64,000 bases of DNA from Roseburia inulinivorans DSM 16841. GTDB lineage: Bacteria > Bacillota > Clostridia > Lachnospirales > Lachnospiraceae. Below are positions 54,782 through 63,215 of the stretch, one piece after another. Position 1 is the stretch's first letter; each line of letters starts with the position of its first letter. The notes under the pieces are model-generated. The model did no database searches. It was not told the DNA's origin and saw nothing but the letters and a program-made list of their open reading frames with translations. Position numbers and translations under genes: made by a program. Location of the stretch: NCBI RefSeq assembly GCF_000174195.1, contig NZ_ACFY01000086.1, positions 62,001 through 126,000 of the forward strand. Direction: 5' to 3'.

Positions 54782-54851
54782 TAAGAAATAGTAAGAAAAA
54801 TGCGGATATCTGTTTTGAGACGAAAAATAATGAGTGAAGGAGAATAAAAGA

Positions 54852-55241
54852 ATGTTAATTCAGGGAATCCATCATGTGTGCATCAAATGCAGAAAAGACG
54901 AAATTGAAAAGGTGAAACATTTTTACGGAGAGCTGCTCGGACTGCCGATCCTTCGTTCCTGGGGAGAAACGGAGCTGGAAGGATTTATGTTTGAGACTGG
55001 CGATGGTCTGGTGGAAGTATTCACCAACGCGGAGAATGGCCTGCCACAGGGCAGTATCAGACATTTTGCCTTCAAAACAAACGATGTGGATCAATGTGTG
55101 AAAATTGTCCGTGAAAGTGGATATCAGATCACCGTGGAGCCCAAAGACGTGGTGATCGCTTCAAATCCGCCATTCCCAATCCGTGTTGCTTTTTGCATCG
55201 GACCGGTTGGCGAGGAGATCGAGTTTTTTCAGGAAAAGTAA
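54852..55241 (+). CDS. VOC-family protein (glyoxalase/bleomycin-resistance fold)
   Basis: 129 residues from the ATG at 54852 (AAGGAG upstream). The in-frame GTG at 54834 overlaps that site. Two beta-alpha-beta-beta-beta modules: I-H-H-V-C-I-K-C at the start, F-Y-G-E-L-L-G-L, R-H-F-A-F-K-T-N-D-V in the middle, and G-P-V-G-E-E-I-E-F-F at the end. Metal-ligand residues H8, H68 and E126 are in place. Substrate unknown. Confidence 0.88.
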   Translation: MLIQGIHHVCIKCRKDEIEKVKHFYGELLGLPILRSWGETELEGFMFETGDGLVEVFTNAENGLPQGSIRHFAFKTNDVDQCVKIVRESGYQITVEPKDVVIASNPPFPIRVAFCIGPVGEEIEFFQEK

Positions 55242-55365
55242 TCTGGTATGCTCAAAACAAACAAAACTGGCTATATACACAAAACCAATTTTGCGTAAGA
55301 TATGGGGTAAGGATCAGGCAGGTTGAGTGACTGATCTGAAAAACTTACAAGAGGAGAACCTTATT

Positions 55366-55947
55366 ATGAGAAATGAAAAAGTTTACAAACTTACCCTGAC
55401 AGCCTTGATGGCTGCATTATCCTATGTCGTATTTACGTTTTTGCAGATTAAGATCGCACTTCCGGGTGGCGATGCAACATCATTACATCTTGGAAATGCG
55501 GTATGCGTATTAGGTGCATTACTGCTTGGCGGTGTATATGGCGGTCTTGGCGGTGCAATCGGAATGACGATCGGCGATCTGCTTGATCCGGTTTATATTA
55601 TTTACGCACCAAAGACTTTTCTTTTAAAATTCTGTATCGGTCTTATCACCGGGCTGGTTGCACACAAATTGGGAAAAATTTCCACATCCAATGATACGAA
55701 ACATGTATTTAAATGGACATTGATCGCTTCTATCTGTGGAATGGTTTTCAATATGATTTTTGATCCGCTTGTCGGTTATTTCTACAAGAGAGTCATTATT
55801 GGAAAGCCGGCGGCAGAAGTGACACTTGCATGGAACATTACGGCAACCAGTATCAATGCAGTGCTTTCTGTGATCGCTGCCGTTGCGATTTATATGGCTC
55901 TTCGCCCGGCATTGCGCAAGTCAGGTTTATTTATGACGATCAAATAA
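55366..55947 (+). CDS. ECF transporter S component
   Basis: 193 residues from the ATG at 55366 (AGAGGAG upstream). Six helices with the Ala-rich start A-L-M-A-A-L-S-Y and the loop G-D-L-L-D-P-V-Y-I that S components show. It gives substrate specificity to an energy-coupling-factor vitamin transporter. The A, A' and T subunits are not in the window, so it must use a shared module. The vitamin is not clear. Followed by a lipoprotein and a second S-like protein. Confidence 0.82.
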   Translation: MRNEKVYKLTLTALMAALSYVVFTFLQIKIALPGGDATSLHLGNAVCVLGALLLGGVYGGLGGAIGMTIGDLLDPVYIIYAPKTFLLKFCIGLITGLVAHKLGKISTSNDTKHVFKWTLIASICGMVFNMIFDPLVGYFYKRVIIGKPAAEVTLAWNITATSINAVLSVIAAVAIYMALRPALRKSGLFMTIK

Positions 55948-56071
55948 GAAAAAAGCGGGTTACTTTTCATTCAGCAGTAAAAAGAATGCCGTGCAGAAAG
56001 TATGAGTTTGTCATTGAAAATAATATATGCTAACATATAGCCTGTTAAAAATGAAAAGGGAGAAAACTATT

Positions 56072-56503
56072 ATGAAATTAACAGGCAAAAAAATGAAATC
56101 AATGTTCCTTTGCATGGTGCTGGCTGTGGCTATGGCATTTACTGTAGCAGGATGCGGCAGCAAGACAGAGAGTATCGAGACTGCAGAGGCACAGGAAATC
56201 GTATTAGGCGATGGAAGTGTCAAAATTACAGTTATTGTAGTGGATGCAGATGGAAACGAGACAAACTTTGTGGTCAGCACAGATAAAGAAACAGTCGGTG
56301 ACGCTTTGTTAGAGCTGAATCTGATCGAAGGAGATGACAGCGAGTACGGTCTTTATGTAAAGACTGTAAACGGAATCACTGCAGATTATGATACAGACGG
56401 AACTTACTGGGCATTCTATGTAAATGGAGAGTATGCAAGCACAGGTGTGGATTCCACTCCGGTGAACGAAGGCGATACCTACGAGTTTAAGGTAGAAAAA
56501 TAA
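56072..56503 (+). CDS. DUF4430-domain lipoprotein
   Basis: 143 residues from the ATG at 56072, preceded by AAAAGGGAG. Signal peptide with lipobox T-V-A-G-C (Cys near 22), then a Ser/Glu spacer and one DUF4430 domain (V-G-D-A-L-L-E-L, Y-G-L-Y-V-K-T-V-N-G-I, Y-W-A-F-Y-V-N-G). In animals this domain is the C-terminal half of cobalamin carriers; in bacteria it often occurs as a surface binding module. Stop overlaps the next start (TAATG). It probably delivers the substrate to the flanking S components (inference). Confidence 0.85.
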   Translation: MKLTGKKMKSMFLCMVLAVAMAFTVAGCGSKTESIETAEAQEIVLGDGSVKITVIVVDADGNETNFVVSTDKETVGDALLELNLIEGDDSEYGLYVKTVNGITADYDTDGTYWAFYVNGEYASTGVDSTPVNEGDTYEFKVEK

Positions 56504-57015
56504 TGAAACTGAAAACAAGGGAAGTGGCAATATTCGGTATGCTTGGTGCTTTGATGTATGCATCAAAAGTATTTATGGAATTACTGCCGAATGTGCATTT
56601 GCTTGGAGTTTTTACAATTTCTTTTACACTTGTTTATCGGAAAAAGGCACTGTATCCGATTTACACGTATGTATTACTGAATGGATTGTTTACGGGATTT
56701 GCGACATGGTGGATACCGTATCTGTATCTCTGGACAATTCTGTGGGGCGTGACCATGCTGCTTCCACGAAAAATTCCGAAGAAGATACAGCCAATTGTGT
56801 ATATGGTAGTAAATGCATGTCACGGATTTTTGTTTGGAACACTTTATGCCCCAGCGCAGGTAATTCTTTTTGGACTGAGTTTTAAGGGGATGATCGCCTG
56901 GATCATTGCAGGATTGCCGTGGGATTTTGTGCACGGTGTCAGCAATTTCTTCTGTGGAATATTGATTGTTCCGATCGTGACACTGCTGCGGAAGTTAGAG
57001 AAACAAGTGGGATGA
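56503..57015 (+). CDS. ECF transporter S-component-like membrane protein
   Basis: 170 residues, about six helices. R-E-V-A-I-F-G-M-L-G-A-L-M-Y-A-S-K start and N-A-C-H-G-F-L-F-G-T-L-Y-A-P. The length and helix pattern match ECF S components, though I do not know the substrate. Coupled to the lipoprotein gene, so the three genes 55366-57015 look like one uptake unit, possibly for a corrinoid or related cofactor (weak inference from the DUF4430 partner). Confidence 0.72.
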   Translation: MKLKTREVAIFGMLGALMYASKVFMELLPNVHLLGVFTISFTLVYRKKALYPIYTYVLLNGLFTGFATWWIPYLYLWTILWGVTMLLPRKIPKKIQPIVYMVVNACHGFLFGTLYAPAQVILFGLSFKGMIAWIIAGLPWDFVHGVSNFFCGILIVPIVTLLRKLEKQVG

Positions 57016-57048
57016 GAAGCGTATAGAATCATTGTGGATATTTTCAGA

Positions 57049-57097
57049 AACGAAAAGCGGAAGCTGTCTTAAAACACAGCTTCCGCTTTTCGTTTTT
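57049..57097. terminator. Strong bidirectional terminator
   Basis: AACGAAAAGCGGAAGCTGT pairs with ACAGCTTCCGCTTTTCGTT. It lies between the ECF genes and the convergent kinase gene. Confidence 0.92.
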
Positions 57098-58508
57098 ATT
57101 CTTTATCTTTGGCGATCGGCAGAGTGAAAATAAACTCTGTGCCAACGCCCTCTGTACTGATACAGTTGATATTTTCTCCATGAGCCTGAATGATTTCTTT
57201 TACAATGGAAAGTCCAAGACCGGTGCCGCGCTTGTCTTTTCCACGGGACAGGTCGGTTTTGTAAAATCTTTCCCAGATTTTTTTCAGGCTGTCTTTTGGA
57301 ATACCGATTCCGGTATCCTTGACAGAGACAAATACTTTGTCGTTCTTCTCGGTTGTCTCAATCGTAATCGTGGAATCCTGATGACTGAACTTGATCGCAT
57401 TGTCGATCAGATTGTATAGCACCTGTTGGATTTTGCTGAAATCAGCAGTGACAAACAACTGCTCACCGGAGAGAATCAGGTTGAAGCGGATATGTTTGTT
57501 GGCACAGATTCCCTCAAAAGTCAGGAGCGTTGTCTTGATCGTCTGGTTGATATCAAAATCCGTCACATCCAGCATAACACCATGAGAACCAAATTTATTT
57601 AATTCCAGAAGACTTTTTGTCAGCTTATTTAACCGCTCTGTCTCAAAAAGGATGATATTTAAATATTTTTCCTGCATTTCGACCGGGATAGTTCCGTCTA
57701 ACATCGCTTCCACATATCCCTTGATCGAGGTGAGCGGGGAGCGGAAATCGTGTGAGACATTGGAGATAAACTTTCTCTGATCTTCCTCTAACGTGTTCAA
57801 CTCATTCGCCATATAGTTTAAGGATGCGGCGAGATAACCAATCTCATCATTGGAGTGCACGTCGATCTTGGCATCAAAATTTCCTTTGGAATATTCGTCT
57901 GCCGCATGGGTGATCTTGCGGATCGGAATATAAACTACATATGTAAATAATGCAAGTACGACAAACGCTGCGGCAAAGATCAGAGCCAGTGTTGTGTATG
58001 CGATCGCGGACAGACTGTTTGCAGATGCGGTCAGATACGATTCTGATTTGTGGATGATCACATAGCCGCGCACTTTGTAGTTGACAGTGATCGGGGAAAA
58101 TACACTCAGCATATTTTCCTGAAAATAATCGTAAAAAGTCCCGACACGATAATAGCGGTTGCCGAAGTCTGTCATATCAAAGTCTGGAATCGTTTCTTCT
58201 GTAGTCTCTGTGGCAGCAGTATTGATCAGAATCTTTCCGTGTGTATCCACGATCCAGATATCTGCGTTCAGATAAGTGTCCAGGGCACTGAGCTGCTCGT
58301 TGATCTCATCTAACGTCATGGAATTGCTGAAATAATTCTGCGCATAACTGGATGAGATCAGGGCAGATTCCCGGTATAAATTCTGAGCCTCTTTTTTTTC
58401 AAGGTGCTGGAAGGTGAGGTGGTAAGTGAAGGTCGCAATGATGAGAAAACCAAGCAGGCCAAAAAGCAGATAACCACCTAAAAGCTTTAAGTATAATGTA
58501 CGTTTCAT
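57096..58508 (-). CDS. Sensor histidine kinase with HAMP domain
   Basis: 470 residues. Helices at about 9-30 and 166-192 bracket a ~130-residue extracellular sensor. A HAMP linker follows (about 193-245, Y-I-P-I-R-K-I-T). H253 lies in N-V-S-H-D-F-R-S-P-L. The ATPase has N-L-I-D-N-A-I-K-F and G-T-G-L-G-L-S-I-V. The ATG directly follows the stop of the regulator gene (TAAATG), a tight operon. Confidence 0.94.
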   Translation of the reverse strand: MKRTLYLKLLGGYLLFGLLGFLIIATFTYHLTFQHLEKKEAQNLYRESALISSSYAQNYFSNSMTLDEINEQLSALDTYLNADIWIVDTHGKILINTAATETTEETIPDFDMTDFGNRYYRVGTFYDYFQENMLSVFSPITVNYKVRGYVIIHKSESYLTASANSLSAIAYTTLALIFAAAFVVLALFTYVVYIPIRKITHAADEYSKGNFDAKIDVHSNDEIGYLAASLNYMANELNTLEEDQRKFISNVSHDFRSPLTSIKGYVEAMLDGTIPVEMQEKYLNIILFETERLNKLTKSLLELNKFGSHGVMLDVTDFDINQTIKTTLLTFEGICANKHIRFNLILSGEQLFVTADFSKIQQVLYNLIDNAIKFSHQDSTITIETTEKNDKVFVSVKDTGIGIPKDSLKKIWERFYKTDLSRGKDKRGTGLGLSIVKEIIQAHGENINCISTEGVGTEFIFTLPIAKDKE

Positions 58509-59210
58509 TTAATCTCTGACCTCAAATTTGTATCCAATTCCCCATACCGTAGCAAGGCTCCAGTTCGCATGGTCTTTAATCTTTTCACGGAGACGTTTTA
58601 CATGGACATCCACCGTTCTTGTATCACCGATGTATTCATAGCCCCAGATATGGTCTAAGAGCTGTTCTCTGGTGAAAACCTGATTTGGAGAGGAAGCAAG
58701 GAAATATAAAAGTTCCAGTTCCTTTGGCGGCATATCCACTGCCTGCCCCATATAAATGACGGAGTAATTCGAAAGATTGATGACCAGATCTTCATATTTG
58801 ACACATTTCAGATCCGGAATCACTTCCTCGGTTTTCACTGGCTGATAACGTCTTAACACGGCTTTGACGCGGGCAACAAGTTCCTTAGAATCAAAAGGTT
58901 TCATCATATAATCATCCGCACCGAGTTCAAGACCTAACACTTTGTCAAAAATTTCACCTTTTGCGGAGAGCATAATGATCGGAACATTTGCTTTTGCACG
59001 CACTTCGCGGCACACCTGATATCCGTCGATTCCAGGTAACATCAGATCGAGCAAAATGAGGTTTGGATTGTACTGCTCGAATGCGGTCAGTGCTTCCTCT
59101 CCATCATTTACAATCTTTGTGTCAAAGCACTCCTTTGTGAGATAAAGGGAAATCAGCTCTGCAATATTATTATCATCATCAACAATTAAAATTTTCTGTT
59201 TCGCTGCCAT
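58509..59210 (-). CDS. OmpR-family response regulator
   Basis: 233 residues from the ATG at 59210. The in-frame ATG at 59234 lies inside the leader hairpin and would lack a ribosome site, whereas AAGGAGG serves 59210. D55 lies in I-L-L-D-L-M-L-P. Winged helix ends T-V-W-G-I-G-Y-K-F-E. Preceded by the repeated leader element, which begins at the stop codon of mutS2. Confidence 0.94.
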   Translation of the reverse strand: MAAKQKILIVDDDNNIAELISLYLTKECFDTKIVNDGEEALTAFEQYNPNLILLDLMLPGIDGYQVCREVRAKANVPIIMLSAKGEIFDKVLGLELGADDYMMKPFDSKELVARVKAVLRRYQPVKTEEVIPDLKCVKYEDLVINLSNYSVIYMGQAVDMPPKELELLYFLASSPNQVFTREQLLDHIWGYEYIGDTRTVDVHVKRLREKIKDHANWSLATVWGIGYKFEVRD

Positions 59211-59277
59211 ATATCCTCCTTGTTTGCGAAGCAAATCCGAACACCTCTGTGTGAGGAGAGGATTTAGCCTCCTTGTT
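59208..59277 (-). promoter_or_regulatory. Repeated two-Shine-Dalgarno leader element, copy B
   Basis: Minus strand AACAAGGAGGCTAAATCCTC, then TCCTCACACAGAGGTGTTCG, then GATTTGCTTCGCAAAC, AAGGAGGATAT, ATGG. It shares the frame of copies A and C, with an inner AGAGG-type sequence specific to this copy. It starts over the mutS2 TAA. Confidence 0.78.
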
Positions 59278-61659
59278 ATTTAAATTCGGCAATTGTTACA
59301 CCCGCATCGCCCTCGCCGTATTCGCCAAGGTGATAGGACTTCACATGTTTCTGGCGTTTCAGATAAGTGTGCACGGCATTCCGCAGTGCACCGGTTCCTT
59401 TTCCATGTACGATGCGCACGGAGCCTAAATGGGAAAGATAAGCGTCATCGAGATATTTATCCAGTAAAGCAATCGCCTCATCTGTGGTTTTTCCGATGAG
59501 GTTGATCTCCGGGGAGATCGTTGCGGATTTGCTCATGCGGATTTTTCCGGCTCCGGTTTTGTTTGCTTTGGCACCGGACATCATCGGGGAATCCTCGTCG
59601 ATCAGGATCAGGTCATTGATATTGACCAGAGAGCGTAAAATTCCCATCTGGACGTAAAGGTCGCCTTTCGCATTCGGAAGTGTGTGCACGGTTCCTTTTA
59701 AATTCATGCTGATCACTTTTACAGTGTCGCCAATCTGAAGTTTTTTCGGGACTTTGTGGTTTGGAACAGCATTTTTCTTCTGGTCGGCAAGCTTTTTCTG
59801 GCTCGCATTCATCTTGTCACGAAGTCGGGTACGCTCTTTTTCCATCTCGCTCATTGGAGCATTTGCTTTGCCATATTTGTTAAAGTTGCGGATTGTCTCA
59901 TCTGCCACGTCTTTGGCTTCTTTTAAGATGCGGAACGCTTCCTCGTTTGCATCGCGCAGTATCTTGTCGCGGCTTGCATCCAATTTTTCCTGCTTTTGCT
60001 CGAGACGCTCTTTTAAGGACTGGATTTCCTGTTTATAGCGGTTGATCTCAGCCTGTTCTTTTTCGATGGTCACACGGCTTTTTTCGAGATCGGCAAGAAG
60101 ATCTTCGAAGTTTTCATCGTTTTCACTGATGCGGGTTTTGGCATCTTCGATGAGGTCTTTGCTAAGACCAAGTTTTTCCGAAATCGCAAAGGCATTACTT
60201 TTTCCCGGAATACCGATTAAAAGCCGGTAAGTCGGGCTTAAAGTCTCGACGTTAAATTCGCAGCAGGCATTTTCCACATCCGGGGTTGAAAGTGCAAACA
60301 CTTTCAATTCACTGTAGTGAGTGGTTGCCATGGTACGGGCACCGTACAGGTGCAGTCTGGATAAAATGGAGATTGCAAGTGCAGCACCTTCCGTCGGGTC
60401 GGTTCCGGCACAAAGCTCGTCAAAGAGAACGAGCGAACGGTCATTGACCTTTTTCAAAATGCGGATGATATTGGTCATGTGGGATGAAAAAGTACTTAAA
60501 CTCTGTTCGATACTCTGCTCATCGCCGATATCTGCAAATACTTCCTCAAATATACCAAGCTCCGACCGCTCAGAAGCCGGAATATGAAGACCGGACTGTC
60601 CCATTAAAGTAAGCAGTCCGACAGTCTTTAAAGAAACTGTTTTACCACCGGTGTTTGGACCGGTTACGATCAAAAGCTTGAAATCTCTGCCGAGCATGAC
60701 ATCGATCGGAACCACTTTTTTCTTATCGAGCAGTGGGTGGCGTCCTTTCTTAATATGAAGATATCCCTCATTATTAAACGTCGGTGCAACACCGTTGTAG
60801 GTCTGCGCATAAGCAGCTTTTGCAAAAATAAAATCAAGTTCTGCCAAAATTGTATAATCGGCAGCAATCTGTTCAGAAAAATTAGCAGTCAGCCTGCTCA
60901 GGTTTTCTAAGATTTTTTCGATTTCGTCTTTTCTTTTAACAGAAGTTCTTTGTATTCGTTATTCAGATTCACGACCGCCATCGGTTCAATGAAAAGGGTG
61001 GAACCGGATGAGGACTGGTCATGTACCATGCCGGGAATCTGGGATTTTGCCTCGGCTTTGACTGGCAGACAGTAGCGTCCGTCGCGCATGGTGATCACAG
61101 CGTCCTGCAAATAGCTTCTGGTTGTGCTGTTGTTGATCATGTTGTTCATCTGGGCGCGAATCCTGTCGTTCATGCCGCGCATGGAACGGCGGATGGAACG
61201 CAGTGTGCTGCTTGCGTCGTCGGCAATCTCGTCCTCTGCGAGAATGCAGCGCTTAATCTCGTCATAGAGCGGTGTCAGCGGTTCGATTTCGGTGAAAAAT
61301 CCGGTCAGTGAATCGTCCGGGACTTCCTCTTTTTCTGAGCGGGAAAATGCTTTTACACGCTTGGCAGCCTCTAAGAGAGAACAGATCGAAAGCAGTTCTG
61401 CGGCACTTAAGGAGGCACCGATCTCTAAACGTTTCAGCGAGTCATTGACACTGTGCACGCCGGAAAATGAGAGGTTTCCACAACGGAACAGACGGCTTAA
61501 TGCATCCTTCGTCTGGAGCTGAAGCTGCTCAATCTGGGCTTTGTCTGTGATGGGACGCAGTGCAAGACAGCGTTTTTTTGCTTCCGGACTGCATGCGTAT
61601 TCAGACAGCTGATTTAAAATTTTATTATATTCTAAGGTTTTTAAAACTTTTTCATTCAT
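59276..61659 (-). pseudogene. mutS2: MutS2 endonuclease / ribosome-collision protein, frame interrupted near 60930
   Basis: The N-terminal part (from M-N-E-K-V-L-K-T-L-E-Y-N-K-I at 61659) has the core and clamp domains. It runs into a TAG at 60907-60909 after K-E-K-T-K-S-K-K-S. Adding one A in the A4 run (plus strand T4 at 60929-60932) gives K-E-K-D-E-I-E-K-I-L-E-N-L-S-R-L and joins it to the C-terminal part. The latter has Walker A T-G-P-N-T-G-G-K-T, Walker B V-L-F-D-E-L-C-A-G-T-D-P, a long coiled coil, and an Smr domain with H-G-K-G-T-G-A-L-R. The joined length (~790) is normal. MutS2 suppresses recombination or rescues stalled ribosomes. Confidence 0.88.
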
Positions 61660-61768
61660 AAAACAAAAGTACTCCATCATCGTTTTAGCTGATCAGTTTT
61701 TATTATAGACCAAAGTGAAGCTGATGAAAAGAAGAGTTTGGCAGGAATTGCGGCAAAAAAAGAAAGTA

Positions 61769-61797
61769 TTGCAAGCGTATGTGTTTCAATTTATAAT
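61769..61797 (+). promoter_or_regulatory. Promoter of the HtrA-like gene
   Basis: TTGCAA (61769-61774), 17-bp spacer, TATAAT (61792-61797), divergent from mutS2. Confidence 0.72.
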
Positions 61798-61902
61798 ATA
61801 GATTGGTATGATTTTTCATGTATGGATCAAAAAGTAAAACAGATACAAGCTTGATTGCATTTGAAGGTGCGGCAGGAATGTCACTGCCTGGAAAGGAATA
61901 TC

Positions 61903-63183
61903 ATGCAGGAAAACAAACAGGATAAATATGAATTTATCAGTGAAAAAATAAAGGAAAAACCAGTGAATAAAAAGAAACTGGTATATCACGTATGCTTTGT
62001 CGTACTTCTGGCAGTTTTATTTGGAATTGTGGCGAGCGTTACGTTCGTGCTGTGCCAGCCGAAAATAGATGGTATGCTTCATCCGAAGGAAGATCCGACC
62101 ATCACGATCCCAAAAGATGAACCGGAACAGGAGACGGAAACGGAAGAGCCGGATACGGAGACAGAAACAAACGAACCGGATTCTGAGCCACAGATCGTGT
62201 ACGAACAGCTTACACTGGATGATTTCCAGACATTGCAGAATGAGATGTATGCGATCGGGAAGCAGGCAAACAAGTTTATCGTGGCAGTGACAGGGGTAAA
62301 GAGCAATACAGACTGGTTCAACAATGCCTATGAGAGCAAGGGACAGGGTTCCGGTATTATTATTGCAAACAGTGGTCAGGAGCTGTTGATCCTGACTGAG
62401 AGAAAAGTGATCGCAGAAGCGTCTTCTGTCTATGTGACCTTTGTCAATGACACATCAGTAGAGGCTTCCATCAAGAAATACGATGGAAATACAGGAATTA
62501 CTGTACTCAGTGTTCCGGTGGATGAGATCGACAATGATACCATGAATCTGATCTCAGTCGCAGTGCTTGGCAACTCGCTTGCCATCACACAGGGAACGCT
62601 TGCGCTTGCGGTTGGAAGTCCGCTTGGAACGAATTATTCCATTTTGACAGGAAATATCACTTCCTCTGCTTATTCCATTTCCACAATTGATGCGAATTAT
62701 GATATTTTCACAACGGATATCGTGGGAAGCAAAAACGGAAGTGGGGCACTTATCAATTTAAACGGCGAAGTGATCGGTCTTGTCACACAGGGATACAGCA
62801 GTGAGGGCGATCAGAATACGCTGACAGCAATCTCTATTTCAGAATTGAAACCGGTGATCGAGATGTTGTCCAATAATAAAGATATTCCATACATCGGTCT
62901 GGAAATCACTACAGTTACCAATACAATCGCAAAAGAGAATGATATTCCAAAGGGCGTTTATATTAAGGAAGTAAAAATGGATTCGCCGGCGATGGCAGCA
63001 GGACTACAGAGCGGTGATGTCATTACAGAGATTGACGGGGAAGCGGTGATCTCGGTTGATGGATATCAGACAAAATTGCTTTCCCTCACACCGGGCGATG
63101 TGGCGGAGGTCACGATTCAGAGACAGGGAAATGATGGTTATACGGAGATTAAATGCCCTGTAACGGTCAGTGTTTTACAGTAA
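61903..63183 (+). CDS. HtrA/DegP-like membrane protein with PDZ domain, catalytic site degenerate
   Basis: 426 residues from the ATG at 61903 (AAAGGAA upstream). A cytoplasmic basic start, one helix (about 26-50) and an acidic Glu/Thr/Pro linker (about 60-100) are followed by a trypsin-like double barrel and a PDZ domain (about 340-420, P-A-M-A-A-G-L-Q-S-G-D-V-I). The protease residues are altered. The position of T-N-x-H-V reads T-E-R-K-V (His lost). The Asp position reads G-N-T-G-I-T-V-L. The G-N-S-G-G loop reads N-G-S-G-A. It is therefore probably a non-proteolytic HtrA homologue. The upstream GTG-like extension to 61855 is unlikely. Confidence 0.85.
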   Translation: MQENKQDKYEFISEKIKEKPVNKKKLVYHVCFVVLLAVLFGIVASVTFVLCQPKIDGMLHPKEDPTITIPKDEPEQETETEEPDTETETNEPDSEPQIVYEQLTLDDFQTLQNEMYAIGKQANKFIVAVTGVKSNTDWFNNAYESKGQGSGIIIANSGQELLILTERKVIAEASSVYVTFVNDTSVEASIKKYDGNTGITVLSVPVDEIDNDTMNLISVAVLGNSLAITQGTLALAVGSPLGTNYSILTGNITSSAYSISTIDANYDIFTTDIVGSKNGSGALINLNGEVIGLVTQGYSSEGDQNTLTAISISELKPVIEMLSNNKDIPYIGLEITTVTNTIAKENDIPKGVYIKEVKMDSPAMAAGLQSGDVITEIDGEAVISVDGYQTKLLSLTPGDVAEVTIQRQGNDGYTEIKCPVTVSVLQ

Positions 63184-63215
63184 TACAAATACATAATTTG
63201 GAGGTAATAATTGTT

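Noticed and set aside
55242-55365. Cobalamin or other vitamin riboswitch before the ECF S component
   Set aside because: Only ~120 bp and no conserved box of such elements was seen.
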